Source: Mercenaria mercenaria (Eukaryota; Mollusca; Bivalvia; Venerida; Veneridae). Taken from it: a stretch of DNA of 64,000 nt. Positions 54,590 to 64,000 of this stretch are shown here, one piece after another. The stretch's first letter is position 1; each line of letters opens with the position of its first letter. The translations under genes and the position numbers were made by a program. Location of the stretch: contig NC_069366.1 of assembly GCF_021730395.1 (NCBI RefSeq), positions 64,857,001 through 64,921,000 on the forward strand. The letters are read 5' to 3'. The notes under the pieces are model-generated. The model was not told the DNA's origin and ran no database searches. It was given only the letters and a program-made list of their open reading frames with translations.

Positions 54590-55470
54590 TTTATTTAGTG
54601 TCATACCAGAGGAATTTTATTCATAAATGATATTAAATATAGTACACATGATTTTATATTTTAATTCTTAATTAAGTTAATATGAATTTATAAGTTATAT
54701 GGTATGTTTTTAAATGTGAGTATGTATATTGTCTCTTATAGTTCTATTTAGAACGGTCATTTACAATTGTTTTAGTCTGTGTGTAATTTTATGTGTTTGT
54801 AAATGAATGAGACATAAATAAATAAATAAATTATAAATTATAAATCAAAAACAGAAAAGGGGAAACATAACATTTTGTAACAATTTTCGTCACTAAGTGA
54901 TAAAAAGTGTTTTAATTTTACCATTGAACCTGAAAATATACCTGTTAAAAGCTATATACAATCTTGATGTCAAATGACATTTTCATTTTTTGTGTACACG
55001 TGTGTGTGTGTAAATGTTGACTTGATAACAAGTATATAGATAACATTTTGAATGTATGGTTAAACATATTTTTTAAATTCAAATAAGAATATCTGTAGAT
55101 CTAGGCCTATACCGAATTTTAAATATGCTTTACTGATATCTCCTTAACATTTGTTCTATCACAAGTTAAATCAAAGTTCATTGTACTAACTATATTGAAA
55201 TCATTAAGATATTGTTTAAACAATTATCAATTAGATTGAACACTAAAGATATTTGTTACAACAGACAACTGAATTACAAATAAACATATTTTTAGAGCTA
55301 GATCTAGTAATAATTCAAACCAAATTATAATGACATCTGGCACAAAGTCTGAAGAAACGTTTGATTTTTTATGCATAAACTGTTTGTATGAAATATAAAG
55401 CAGACAAAACTGTAGGAACTGTTAAGATTATTATTGTTTGACCTGTGCAAAGGTTAATTCCGTCACTAAG
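54590..55470. other. AT-rich intergenic stretch, nothing recognised
   Basis: Very AT-rich with simple TAAATAAATAAATAAA and TGTGTGTGTG tracts. No exon, RNA or repeat family member seen. Confidence 0.5.
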
Positions 55471-55852
55471 AGGAAACAGGATTCTAAGTAATGGACAACT
55501 ACCTACAGAAAGGTGTGACAGACATAGCCCCATTTGAAAGACACTTACTGTTAAAAACATGATGATGTTGGCTGTGACACATGCATGGCGGTAGATCATA
55601 GGTAAGATATGCTCTAAATGCAGTTATAACTAAATTCAGATTTAAAAAAATATAATCCAGAAAATGTTTCCTTATATTTGAAAAAGTGCAACAGCGGAAA
55701 ATTTCTTGTTTGTTTATGAATAGCAAGCCAGTATACATGTTATACTTGTGTATATAATTTTACGTACATATCATCTTTTACAAAATTGTTATTAATAAAT
55801 TAATTGATAAATGACTTCATTCAACCAAGTACAGTATATATTTGCTATTCTA

Positions 55853-56130
55853 GTATGTTTGTCTCTGTTAGAACACTCTTACGATAGAATGACGTCACGT
55901 TAACGTGCGGTGACGTCAAAGTTTTTGCTGCGACCAAGAAAGAGCGCTTCTATATTTTATCTACAGTTAAACTGTTTTAGATTAGGGGAATATTAGAATC
56001 GAAATAATTTATCGCGAAAAAGTGCTTTAACACTATTTATGCACGATGGGCGGTTATACGTCGGGCATAATAATTTCACGAGGGCGCAGCCGAAGTGAAA
56101 TTATTTGTGCGACGTATTACCGCCCGAGAT
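55853..56130. repeat. CRE-containing dispersed repeat, copy 2 (intron of third locus)
   Basis: Matches 17340-17702 (GTGCGGTGACGTCAAAGTTT, TGCGACCAAGAAAGAG, ACGAGGGCGCAGCCGAAGTG). Carries a TGACGTCA site. Shorter than copy 1 and without its second internal palindrome. Confidence 0.7.
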
Positions 56131-56214
56131 TAATTAACAAACATAACAGCAATATATAAGTAGATCTACCGGGATTCCAATGGATAGATTTTATTAACAA
56201 TTATACATAAAACC

Positions 56215-56510
56215 AAAAGATGTTGTGGGACAACAACGCTCGGCTATTCAATAGGCTTGTCACTACAGAGAGTTAAATGAATGAATACTAGAGTCGAAAA
56301 AGGAGCATAATTTTGAAAATAAACAAAACAGGGTTATAAAACCTGTGTATTACAAGCCAGTTCATCACATTCAATAAGTGTGTGAAGTTTCAATCTATTC
56401 CTATCAGGATTTACTGAGATACAAAAAAATTTAAGCAAATCAGGACGCCGACAGCAATGAATGGGTGAATGCAATAGCTAGCCTATCCATCGAATAGTTG
56501 ATTTCATTTT
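56215..56510 (-). mobile_element. Decayed family D (AGCTCGACTATTC-type) element
   Basis: In reverse complement it carries TTGAATAGCCGAGCGTTGTT, AAAATTATGCTCCTTTTTCG and GATTGAAACTTCACACACTT, the family D unit and end. The terminal TCTTGTT is lost or altered. Confidence 0.65.
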
Positions 56511-57360
56511 TTACTTCATTCCTGGTGTAAGCTGGAATTGTGAGTATATTTTGATTTGTTTTAAAGTCTTTAGACTAGGTCATATACCAGTATTGACTTG
56601 TAGTGTCATCTCGGCAAAGAGGCCCAATAATTCTGATATCTTTACTTTGCTACTTATTGGAAACGTTACACCGCAATGATCTGATTCAGTTGTAAAGAAT
56701 CATCAGCTGCAACGCATAGATTTAAGGGAAAATGCTACATAGCTAACTACAGTACCTTTGCCAGCTGCCCATGAACAAACAAATGTAAATGCATTTTTGT
56801 ATTTCCAGATTTTCCAAATATGTTTTTCTCCAAAAAGAGGAACGCCGACACGACACAATAAGCAAAGTACTAAAAAGAAAAGAAAAACGAGATGTTGAAA
56901 TCAGACAGAAGATCTTGCAAAATTCAAATCAGAAAAAAAAGACTATTGAAATCAAGACATTGAAAAATTCAATTGAGAAAAAAACCCAAAGACTACTGAA
57001 ATCAGGACATTGGAAAATCTAATAATGAATAAGAAATCAATGACAGTCTTGAGAAAAGGGAGAAAAAATGCAGATGTTATAGAACATATGTACGAAACTC
57101 GTATAAATGAGATAGAGCAAGGATTGGAGCTGTAAGAGACAAATAAAACCAGCGCTTCTTCAACTCTTAACAAACTAGAGCCTACTGACAACAGCACCAA
57201 CACACAAGTTGATGTCAAGAAAGCCAACCTTGCAGACGAGTTCAATAATTCTGACGAGAAATGCAAACAAACACCGTTTCCAGGTACTGACCTTAATGCT
57301 GACAAAAGAATATATTCCTTATTGGAATGTATAACTGTTTTTGGCCATATAGCATAGAGA

Positions 57361-58218
57361 ATGTCTATGAATGCTAAAAATATGAGTATTGTGGATAATC
57401 AGAAGAAAGAAGCTCTAATTCAGATCAAAGGAAGCAAGACATATTGTGTGAGAATTCAATCTGATAAATACGACTGTATTATTGTCAGTGCATGTACTGT
57501 AGAGGATGGAGCAATAATACTGTCAGACAGAGGCAACAACAAACTGAAACATGTAGACAGTTCTACATTTAATATTACAGATTATTGTGATTTACCGGAT
57601 ACACCATGGCAGGTTTGCTCCATCAATAAACAACAAGCTGCTGTATGTTTGCCAAACCAGCTTGAAGTTCAATTAGTTTCATTAATAAACAGAATGAAAT
57701 TAACAAGCAAGGTAATAACCGACTTTAAATGTTATGGTCTAGCATATGCTGATGGCAATCTGTACATTTCCGACAGTAATACTTCAGTGTATATATATAG
57801 TGTATCTGGAAGAAAGATGAAGAAGTTTAGTAAGGACCAATCAGGACAGACGCTGTGCTATGGCATCAGCAGTCTAGCTGTGAGTGATGACGTATCAAGG
57901 ATTTATGTTGCTGACTGCCTTATCGGACTAATTGTACTGGACTTCAATGGAAAAGTTGTTGGAAGATTCAATGGTTCGCATTTACAAGGTGCCTATGATA
58001 GTTATCTTACAGGCAAAGGAAGTCTACTAGTGAGTGGATTCTTCTCCAACAATGTGCTCCAGTTTGGATTAAATGGTGAACTGATAGGCGAGGTTGTTAG
58101 TTTTGATCCTACATACACGAAAGTCTATCACTGGGTAATTTGTTGTAATAGTCAAATGACAAAGATGCTAATCGGCCATAATGAAAAAGATGAAATTGAA
58201 GTGTATGACTTAACATAG
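57361..58218 (+). CDS. Open beta-propeller frame (285 codons) of the third copy
   Basis: ATG at 57361 to stop at 58216-58218, in frame with the propeller of the intact gene and closely similar along its whole length: CIIVSACTVEDGAIILSDRG, NLYISDSNTSVYIYSVSG, RIYVADCLIGLIVLD, ending EIEVYDLT. An open frame of this length beside a wrecked coiled coil suggests very recent loss or retained use as a propeller-only protein. There are no promoter or start-context clues. As a protein gene it is uncertain. Confidence 0.5.
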   Translation: MSMNAKNMSIVDNQKKEALIQIKGSKTYCVRIQSDKYDCIIVSACTVEDGAIILSDRGNNKLKHVDSSTFNITDYCDLPDTPWQVCSINKQQAAVCLPNQLEVQLVSLINRMKLTSKVITDFKCYGLAYADGNLYISDSNTSVYIYSVSGRKMKKFSKDQSGQTLCYGISSLAVSDDVSRIYVADCLIGLIVLDFNGKVVGRFNGSHLQGAYDSYLTGKGSLLVSGFFSNNVLQFGLNGELIGEVVSFDPTYTKVYHWVICCNSQMTKMLIGHNEKDEIEVYDLT

Positions 58219-59554
58219 AACATCATCAAAATGTGGACACAGGAAGAAATATTACATTAAAGCTACTTGCCCACAGACGGGTGAAATTTTTCAACATGTT
58301 CATTTTCCACAAAGTTATATATATGAGTTTGGTATAGAGTGTATATCTGACACTGAAAACCGGTAAAGTGAAAATAAGTAAAAGATATTTGCAAGAATGC
58401 TAGAAGAATGTTGATTTTCTCTATCAGTTCAAGGGTGTTGCAATAATTTACTCCCTTCTGCAAAATATATTTGGTTATAAATTGTTTACCATACCTTGCA
58501 AACGTATGTTAATAATTTTGTAACACTGGTCATTGTCAGAGTACCTGCATTGTATGTATTTTTGACAGAAAAACATTTTCGCTCTGTGACTATCAAGGAT
58601 CCAGATTAGTGCACATCCACACTGTTATCAATTTCAGTAATTGTAGGCCAACAGTATGGATATTGATCAGACTGCACATATTCTCAAGCTGATCTGGATC
58701 GATACTTATTGCAAAGTTCTACCACCGATTTTCGCACAGCGGCAATCATATTTATATTCAAAGTGATCCTCATCTTAGTTAAGGTATTCTTCAACTATAA
58801 ACTTTAGAATTCATTTCTCTCAAAACGTCTATTTACTCTTAATCCACCTAATCTATATCTGAGTTTTTTTCATGAATTGTGAGTTTATTTTGCAGGATCC
58901 TAATAAAAGCAACATTCGCTCTAAAGGTCTCCAAGGGTGGTGATAAAATCTTTGTACATTTTAAAAATATCTCAAGGAATGTCAATTTTATGGCAAAAAT
59001 GTTTTTCCTTTCGTAAAAATAAGTTGTTTAGAAATGTTGCTTGTATGCTAAGATATCCTGAAAATTTGACAATCCATCAACAAATAAAGCCAAAATTTAA
59101 TTTTGTTTTTATATTTTATTTTTGGAGGGGGTGGAGGGAGGATCCAAAATGGCAAAAATTGTGGTATTCTAATCCAATCAAAATCTTATAAAGATATTTT
59201 TAAAATTTTCTAATTCGCATCTCGGATATCTTTAGAATGATATTGTCTTATATTTCAAGAGAAATTACAGACAAGATGGATCGCACATCAAGTGGATCAA
59301 AGATTAAGTTACCATGTTATGGATGTGCATACAGCTTTCTGTGTACTGAAGTCTCATTTATTACAAGGCCTTACTAAAACTTATAAAGTAAAATAAAATA
59401 CACTTTTATTGTCCAACATTTTATTTACAAAACAACTTCACACTCCTCTGTTAACACTGGTAAAAGTCACTTAATATTTCTTGCACTTGCAGTTTTCTAT
59501 CAGATTTTATACAGTTTTAATTTTCTTAAAGTTTCTATATACACTGTCTCATTT
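58219..59554. other. Intergenic region between the propeller locus and NDUFV2
   Basis: AT-rich. It holds a ruined foldback MITE (about 58585-58735: AAGGATCCAGATTAGTGCAC facing GCTGATCTGGATCGAT). No gene seen. Transcripts from both sides converge here. Confidence 0.5.
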
Positions 59555-62099
59555 TCATAAATCTGATCTGATCCCAAAGCCTGGGCCTCTTGGAGGGGAA
59601 TTTAGAGATGTCAGACCTCCCTTTGGTTCACATGAAAATCTGTTACCCTGTCCACTCCTGCAAACAGACAAAGTTTAACAATACATTTTCTCATCAACAT
59701 AAAACACATTAAGAAAACAGCTTTTTTTGTTTTGTCTAATTCGATATATCAGTAGGTCAATAATATTGGAAGTTAAGTTAGCATAACTAATGTTCCTAGA
59801 TTATTTACTAGTATTAACATGTTCTCTGCAATTCACCAACCACTTCCACCATCATGGATCAGAGTTGAATTTGTTGGGTTTATCGTCGCACGCACACAAT
59901 TATAGGTCATATGGCGACTTTCCAGCTTTGATGGTGGAGGAAGACCCCAGATGCCCCTCCGTGCATTATTTCATCACGAGCGGGCACCTGGGTAGAACCA
60001 CCGACCTTCCGTAAGCCAGCTGTATGGCTTCCTAACATGAAGAATTCAACGCCCCGAGCAAGGCTCGAACCCACATCGATGAGGGGCAAGTGATTTGAAG
60101 TCAGCGACCTTAACCACACAGCCACTGAGGCCACGGATCAGAGTTGAAGGATAATGACCTTGAACACCAGTGGCCATTCCCGACCTCAGTTTTTCTCCAC
60201 CTCACCTATTCACAATTTCAGCCATTCCCTAACTCAGCTATTTAGCACCTCAGTCATCCCAAACCTCTGCCATACACAACCTCAGCCATTTCTCATTTCA
60301 GCAATGCCCTTACTTTCTATTCACCACATCGGCCATTCCCCCTCAACCTCTGCCATTCCCCACCTCAGCCATTCCAGACCTCTGTCAAACCCAACCTCAG
60401 CCATTTGCAACCTAAGCCATTCTCCACCTCTGATATTCCCCATCTCAGCCCTTCTAAAACATCTGCCATTCTCCACCTCAACTATTCCCCACCTCTGCCC
60501 GTCTCCACCTCAGCCATTACCAAATTTCCCCTAATACATTCACCACATAGCTATTTTCCATGCAACTTCTACAAATTACAATACAGCTATTTTCTTATAG
60601 AAAATTTACATAAAATATATAATTCTTCTGTAACTTTCGCACTGAATCTGTCCAAAACATGACCATTGAACATTATAGTCTTCAGTCAGTCAATATGGAG
60701 AAGATACACATGTGAATCAGTGTTCTGAAAATATGCTTTGCCAAGGCTTTGAATCTATGATCTCGATCTCGATGAAAATGTATTGTACATCACTTACTGA
60801 ATTAGTTTAATTACCTTACTTAAAGATACAAAAGATATTTAACTTCATTTTGGTTCTATTCGTTTACTTGCAGTGTTGTTACCAGAGAAATTGTAAATAA
60901 GCACATTTCTACTGTCATTTCTACTGTATTATACAAAGTTTCTACTTACTGTGGACCAGATGTCGGCCATTTATCCTGTTTTAAATCACTTAATATTCTT
61001 TTTGTATCCTCCACAGTCAAATCCTCCTGTAAAATATGTTAAACATTTTGCACTATAAACTACTTACATGATGATCTTTAACAGCAACCTAAGTTCAGAC
61101 GTACTACTATGTACAAAATTACCCTCAGTTAGTTTCAGGGAGAATTACTTGAATGAAACTAATCTTTTTCTTTAACAGATATTTCAAATGAACAAACTTT
61201 CTGACATTCCTTTCAGGTAAAAAAACTTAGCATGTTCTATATCTTTCAAAAAGCACTGTAGTATTTTTAAATCACTTTTCACATGGATACTTTTAAATTT
61301 TATTTCTCTATGTAATGTAAACATTTTTTTAATTATATGTTACTTTTAATGTTAACAAAACTGCACAGAACAGAAACCTGTAACCCATGCCATTATCTGG
61401 AATAACTGGACGCCTGCACAATATGACTAGCATTGAGCTGTATAAAATATAAACAGCTACGTGTTATCAGCACTCCTAAATCTAAATAAATACTCGGGCT
61501 AAGTCAATAGTGCCAATAAAGGTTTAGTTGAGCAAATAACCTGTAAAGGCATCACATTGCATTTAGTAATAATATTGTTTACAAAAGGATATTTAAAGTC
61601 ATTTCATTCAGCCTCTGAACTGAGGATCTTGAACATTTTATTAGGACTTACATTTACTCTTGTTTGTTTTGGGTTAAATGCCAATAACAGTATTTCAGTT
61701 ATGTAATGGCGGGCAGTTAACCTTACCAGTGTTGTTGGATTCTGTACCAGTACAAACATAGATTCTCCGCAAGTAACTGCCAACTTCCCCACATGAATCA
61801 GAGGTGGCGGACGAATGTCTTTTATCACAGAGAACGTATGGCCCGCTCGGGGATCAAACTCATGACCCTGTGATCTGTAGATCTGCCCTCTCCCTATTGA
61901 GCTAATCAGATGGTTATTACTCTTTTAGATTGCATTTTTTTCTAAAACTGACAGAAGGATTAACACATTTAAATGTATGCAGTACTTACGTAATATTTGT
62001 CATTGACCTGCATCATAGGTCCATTAACACATGCACCTAGACATTCCACCTCTACCAGCGTAAATTTACCATCCTTAGTTGTCTCCCCTACTTTAATAC
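59555..62099 (-). CDS. NDUFV2: NADH:ubiquinone oxidoreductase 24 kDa subunit, last three coding exons (5' part beyond window)
   Basis: Mitochondrial complex I flavoprotein 2, a [2Fe-2S] thioredoxin-fold subunit of the NADH-oxidising module. Exons on the minus strand: 62099-61990 ([20 protein letters not shown] then [16 protein letters not shown]), 61026-60950 ([20 protein letters not shown] then PTSGPQ), 59657-59555 ([18 protein letters not shown], ending [12 protein letters not shown], stop TGA). Phases 2/0/2 agree and all junctions are GT-AG. The Cys pair of ECLGAC supplies the last two cluster ligands; the first two lie upstream, outside the window. Similarity to animal NDUFV2 is strong in all three exons. 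About 96 residues are visible of roughly 245 expected. Confidence 0.95.
59875..60137 (-). mobile_element. Second tRNA-SINE family, minus-strand copy in NDUFV2 intron
   Basis: The minus strand has a tRNA-like head (GTGGCCTCAGTGGCTGTGTG, GTGGGTTCGAGCCTTGCTCG) and a body (GAAGGTCGGTGGTTCTACCC, GGGGCATCTGGGGTCTTCC). Related copies are at 22495, 28893 and 50558. The most complete copy in the window. Confidence 0.7.
60170..60535 (+). repeat. Minisatellite, 16-17 bp unit (CCTCAGCCATTCCCCA)
   Basis: More than fifteen degenerate units of CCTCAGCCATTCCCCA in the NDUFV2 intron. The long open frames over it (126 and 85 codons) are repeat artefacts. Confidence 0.85.
61658..61913 (-). mobile_element. tRNA-headed SINE (V-SINE-like) in NDUFV2 intron
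   Basis: Minus-strand copy with body and tail as in 9803-10079 (CACCTCTGATTCATGTGGGG, GTACTGGTACAGAATCC). The head is decayed. Probable target duplication TTACTCTT on both sides (about 61649 and 61917). Confidence 0.75.
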
Positions 62100-62251
62100 C
62101 TAGAAATATAAATTTGTGCATGTACATTAAAGGGGAAGGAAAACCTAGCAATCAGCTGATTTTATTTTATATGTCCAGGCATTGATAACAAGAAAGATAT
62201 TTGTTAAAATCTGGTCTACTTTGAAAACGATATTGCAGGTTGAAATTTAAG

Positions 62252-64000
62252 ACAAGAGGCAAATGGGCCTAAGTTGCTAACCTGAAGAAAACCGTAACAA
62301 TCTGACTTTGCCTCTAACTAGGTTTGGTGAAAATCCTTTAAGCTGTTTATTGAAACAAGTTATTTAAAGTGTTTTCTATACTTTGCTGTCACACGCAAAA
62401 AATGCATACCCATCTGCAGAAATAACTCAAAGGTATTTCTATTCTAACTCTAGTGGCCACTAAGTTTGCTAAAGATCCATCAAGCAGTTCACGAGAAGAA
62501 GTACTATGAAGATATTTCTATTTTGAGCTCTAGTGGCCTCTTAAAGGGGCAAAGTGCCCCCAATCGAACAAATATGGTAAAACCCATATAATGATGCTCC
62601 TGTAAAGGTTTGCGAAGACCCACCAATCAGTTCATGAGAAGAAATCATTTAAAGGCTTTCCTATTTTTAACTATAGCTACCCCTAAAAGGGGCCAAGCGC
62701 CCTCCCTATCGAACAAATTTTGGAGAGGACTGTATAATGATGCTACAAACTATGTTTGATGAAGATCCATCCTGCAGTTCATGAGAAAAGTCATTTAAAA
62801 GTATTTCTAATTTTAGCTCTAGGGGCCCCTAAAAGGGGCCATTTCCCCCATCTGTTTAAAATTGGAATAGGACCTTATAATCATGCTACAGACCAAGTTT
62901 GATGAAGATTCATCTAGCAGTTCATGAGAAGATGTCTTTTAAGGTATTTCTAATTCTGGGAGAGGACCTTATACTGATGCTACAGACTAAGTTTGCTAGA
63001 GATCCATCAAGCAGTTCATGAGAAAAAGTGTTTTTAATATTTTCCTATTTTTAGCTCTAGTGACCACAAAAAGGAGCAGAATGCCCGTATTTGAAAAAAA
63101 AAAAAAACAGTTTAGGAGAGGACCTTATAATCATGCTACAGACCAAGTCTGGGGAAGATCCATCTAGTGGTTCATGAGAAAAAGTTGTTTAAATGTATTT
63201 CTAATTTTGAACAAATTCAAGAGACCTTATAATGCTGCTACAGAGCAAGTTAGATGATCTAACAAGCATTTCATGAGAAGAAGTCATTTATAGGAATTTC
63301 TATTTTTAGCTTTAGTGACCCCAAAAAGGGGCCATGTGCCCCCACTTGAACAAACTTGTGAGAGGACCTTATAATCATACTACAGACCAAGTTTGATGAA
63401 GTTTCATCTAGCAGTTCATGAAAGAGGACACTGAAAGGTATTTCTAATTTTAGCTCTAGCAGCCCCTAAAAGGGACCAAGTGTCCCCATTTGAACAAATT
63501 TGGGACAGGACATTATAATGATGCTACAGAGCAAGTTCGATGATCTATCAAGCGTTTCATGAGAAGAAATCTTTCTTTTTTAGCTCTAGTGGCCCCAAAA
63601 ATGGGCCATGTACCCCCGTTTGAACAAACTTGGGAGAGTACCTTATAATCATGCTACAGACCAAGTCTGATGAAGTTTCATCTAGCATTTCATGAGAATT
63701 CATTTAAACATATTCCTAATTTTAGTTCTAGTGGCCCCTAAAAAGGGCCAAGTCCCATAATCTCAATAAACTTGGGAGAGGACCTTATAAAATGCTAAAG
63801 ACCAAGTTTGATGAAGTTCATGAGAAGAAGTTCTTTAAAGGTTTTTCTATTTTTACCTCTTGCAGGCCCTAAAACGGGCCAAGATAAACCATTTGAATAA
63901 ACTTGATAGAGGTTGATGCAAGGATGCTACTGACTAAGTTTAGTGTAATTCTGATCAGTAGTTTCAGAGGAGAAGATGTTTAAGTAAAAACGTTGATGCA
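62252..64000 (-). mobile_element. Tandem-repeat element (about 140 bp units), starting ACAAGAGG, runs off the window
   Basis: Begins (plus strand) ACAAGAGGCAAATGGGCCTA. In reverse complement this is a short hairpin (AGGC...GCCT) followed by CTCTTGT, the same terminus as families A-D. More than ten degenerate units follow: GAGAGGACCTTATAAT, ATGCTACAGACCAAGTTTGA, CAGTTCATGAGAAG, TTTTAGCTCTAGTGGCCCC. It lies in the NDUFV2 intron in sense with that gene. Confidence 0.8.

Larger units (their letters stand above)
55485..58218 (+). pseudogene. B-box/coiled-coil/propeller locus, third copy, inverted; N-terminal part damaged
   Basis: The exon 1 relic ends at a kept donor (CATAG then GTAAGA at 55602). 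Its B-box codons (GCTGTGACACATGCATGGCG) are off frame, with a stop. Exon 2 starts at acceptor ATTTCCAG (56806-56808). Its coiled coil is homologous to the intact gene (STLNKLEPTDN) but has a frameshift and several stops, the last at 57355-57357. The propeller part is fully open (next entry). It lies in the opposite orientation to the two minus-strand copies. Probably a young pseudogene, or a gene reduced to its propeller. Confidence 0.75.

Noticed and set aside
54164-54598. Overlapping open frames of 64-112 codons in three frames
   Set aside because: The minisatellite lacks stop codons in all plus frames. Simultaneous openness in three frames is a repeat artefact.
60154-60662. 126 and 85 codon proline/serine-rich frames
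   Set aside because: Translation of a 16-17 bp minisatellite inside an NDUFV2 intron.
62100-64000. Search for further NDUFV2 exons
   Set aside because: No match to the segment preceding GIKVGETT. The region is tandem repeat, so the upstream exons must lie beyond the window.

Overview
This is an AT-rich, repeat-rich, intron-rich animal nuclear window. It most likely comes from a bivalve mollusc, probably a heterodont clam. I infer this from the tandem-repeat mobile elements that open with a GCTCACCTG hairpin and close with CTCTTGTT, from the tRNA-headed SINEs with an AACGCCG-type tail, from the foldback MITEs, and from a lineage-style B-box/coiled-coil/propeller gene. There is no bacterial or organellar signal.

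Layout. (1) 1-2214: the end of a tandem-repeat element of about 145 bp period, interrupted by a TTAA-flanked MITE. (2) 2985-35037, plus strand: a complete gene for site-1 protease (MBTPS1/S1P/SKI-1). I resolved 26 coding exons with GT-AG junctions and consistent phases throughout, giving a predicted 1059 aa. The catalytic Asp/His/Ser, the oxyanion Asn, two RxxL-type self-cleavage regions and the C-terminal membrane anchor are all present. Its introns hold two 1.8-1.9 kb hairpin/tandem-repeat elements, two ATGCCCCC-type elements, a nested element pair, at least four SINE insertions, three foldback MITEs, two inverted-repeat elements, a dead mariner and a partial duplication of exon 14. (3) 35038-38629: 3' UTR or downstream sequence with small tandem repeats. 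(4) 38630-44033: stacked repeat elements, including one element cleanly inserted into another of the same family. (5) 44102-46570: a 2.5 kb element with about 420 bp inverted arms. (6) 47143-58218: three related B-box/coiled-coil/propeller loci. The first, on the minus strand, is intact with two exons. The second, minus, is a wrecked pseudogene. The third, plus, has a damaged B-box and coiled coil but a long open propeller frame. (7) 59555-62099, minus strand: the last three coding exons of the complex I subunit NDUFV2, whose 5' part lies beyond the right edge. (8) 62252-64000: another tandem-repeat array, inside the NDUFV2 intron.

The genes do not form a pathway. MBTPS1 is a Golgi/ER protease that activates SREBP and ATF6-type factors, NDUFV2 is a mitochondrial iron-sulfur subunit, and the B-box proteins are a lineage-expanded TRIM-like family. 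The most unusual content is in the repeats. At least six sequence-unrelated families share a terminal hairpin followed directly by CTCTTGTT. Two nested insertions show no target duplication and lie next to T runs, which suggests Helitron/Helentron-like rolling-circle elements. The repeat units also carry textbook nuclear-receptor direct repeats (DR1, DR2, DR4) in large numbers.
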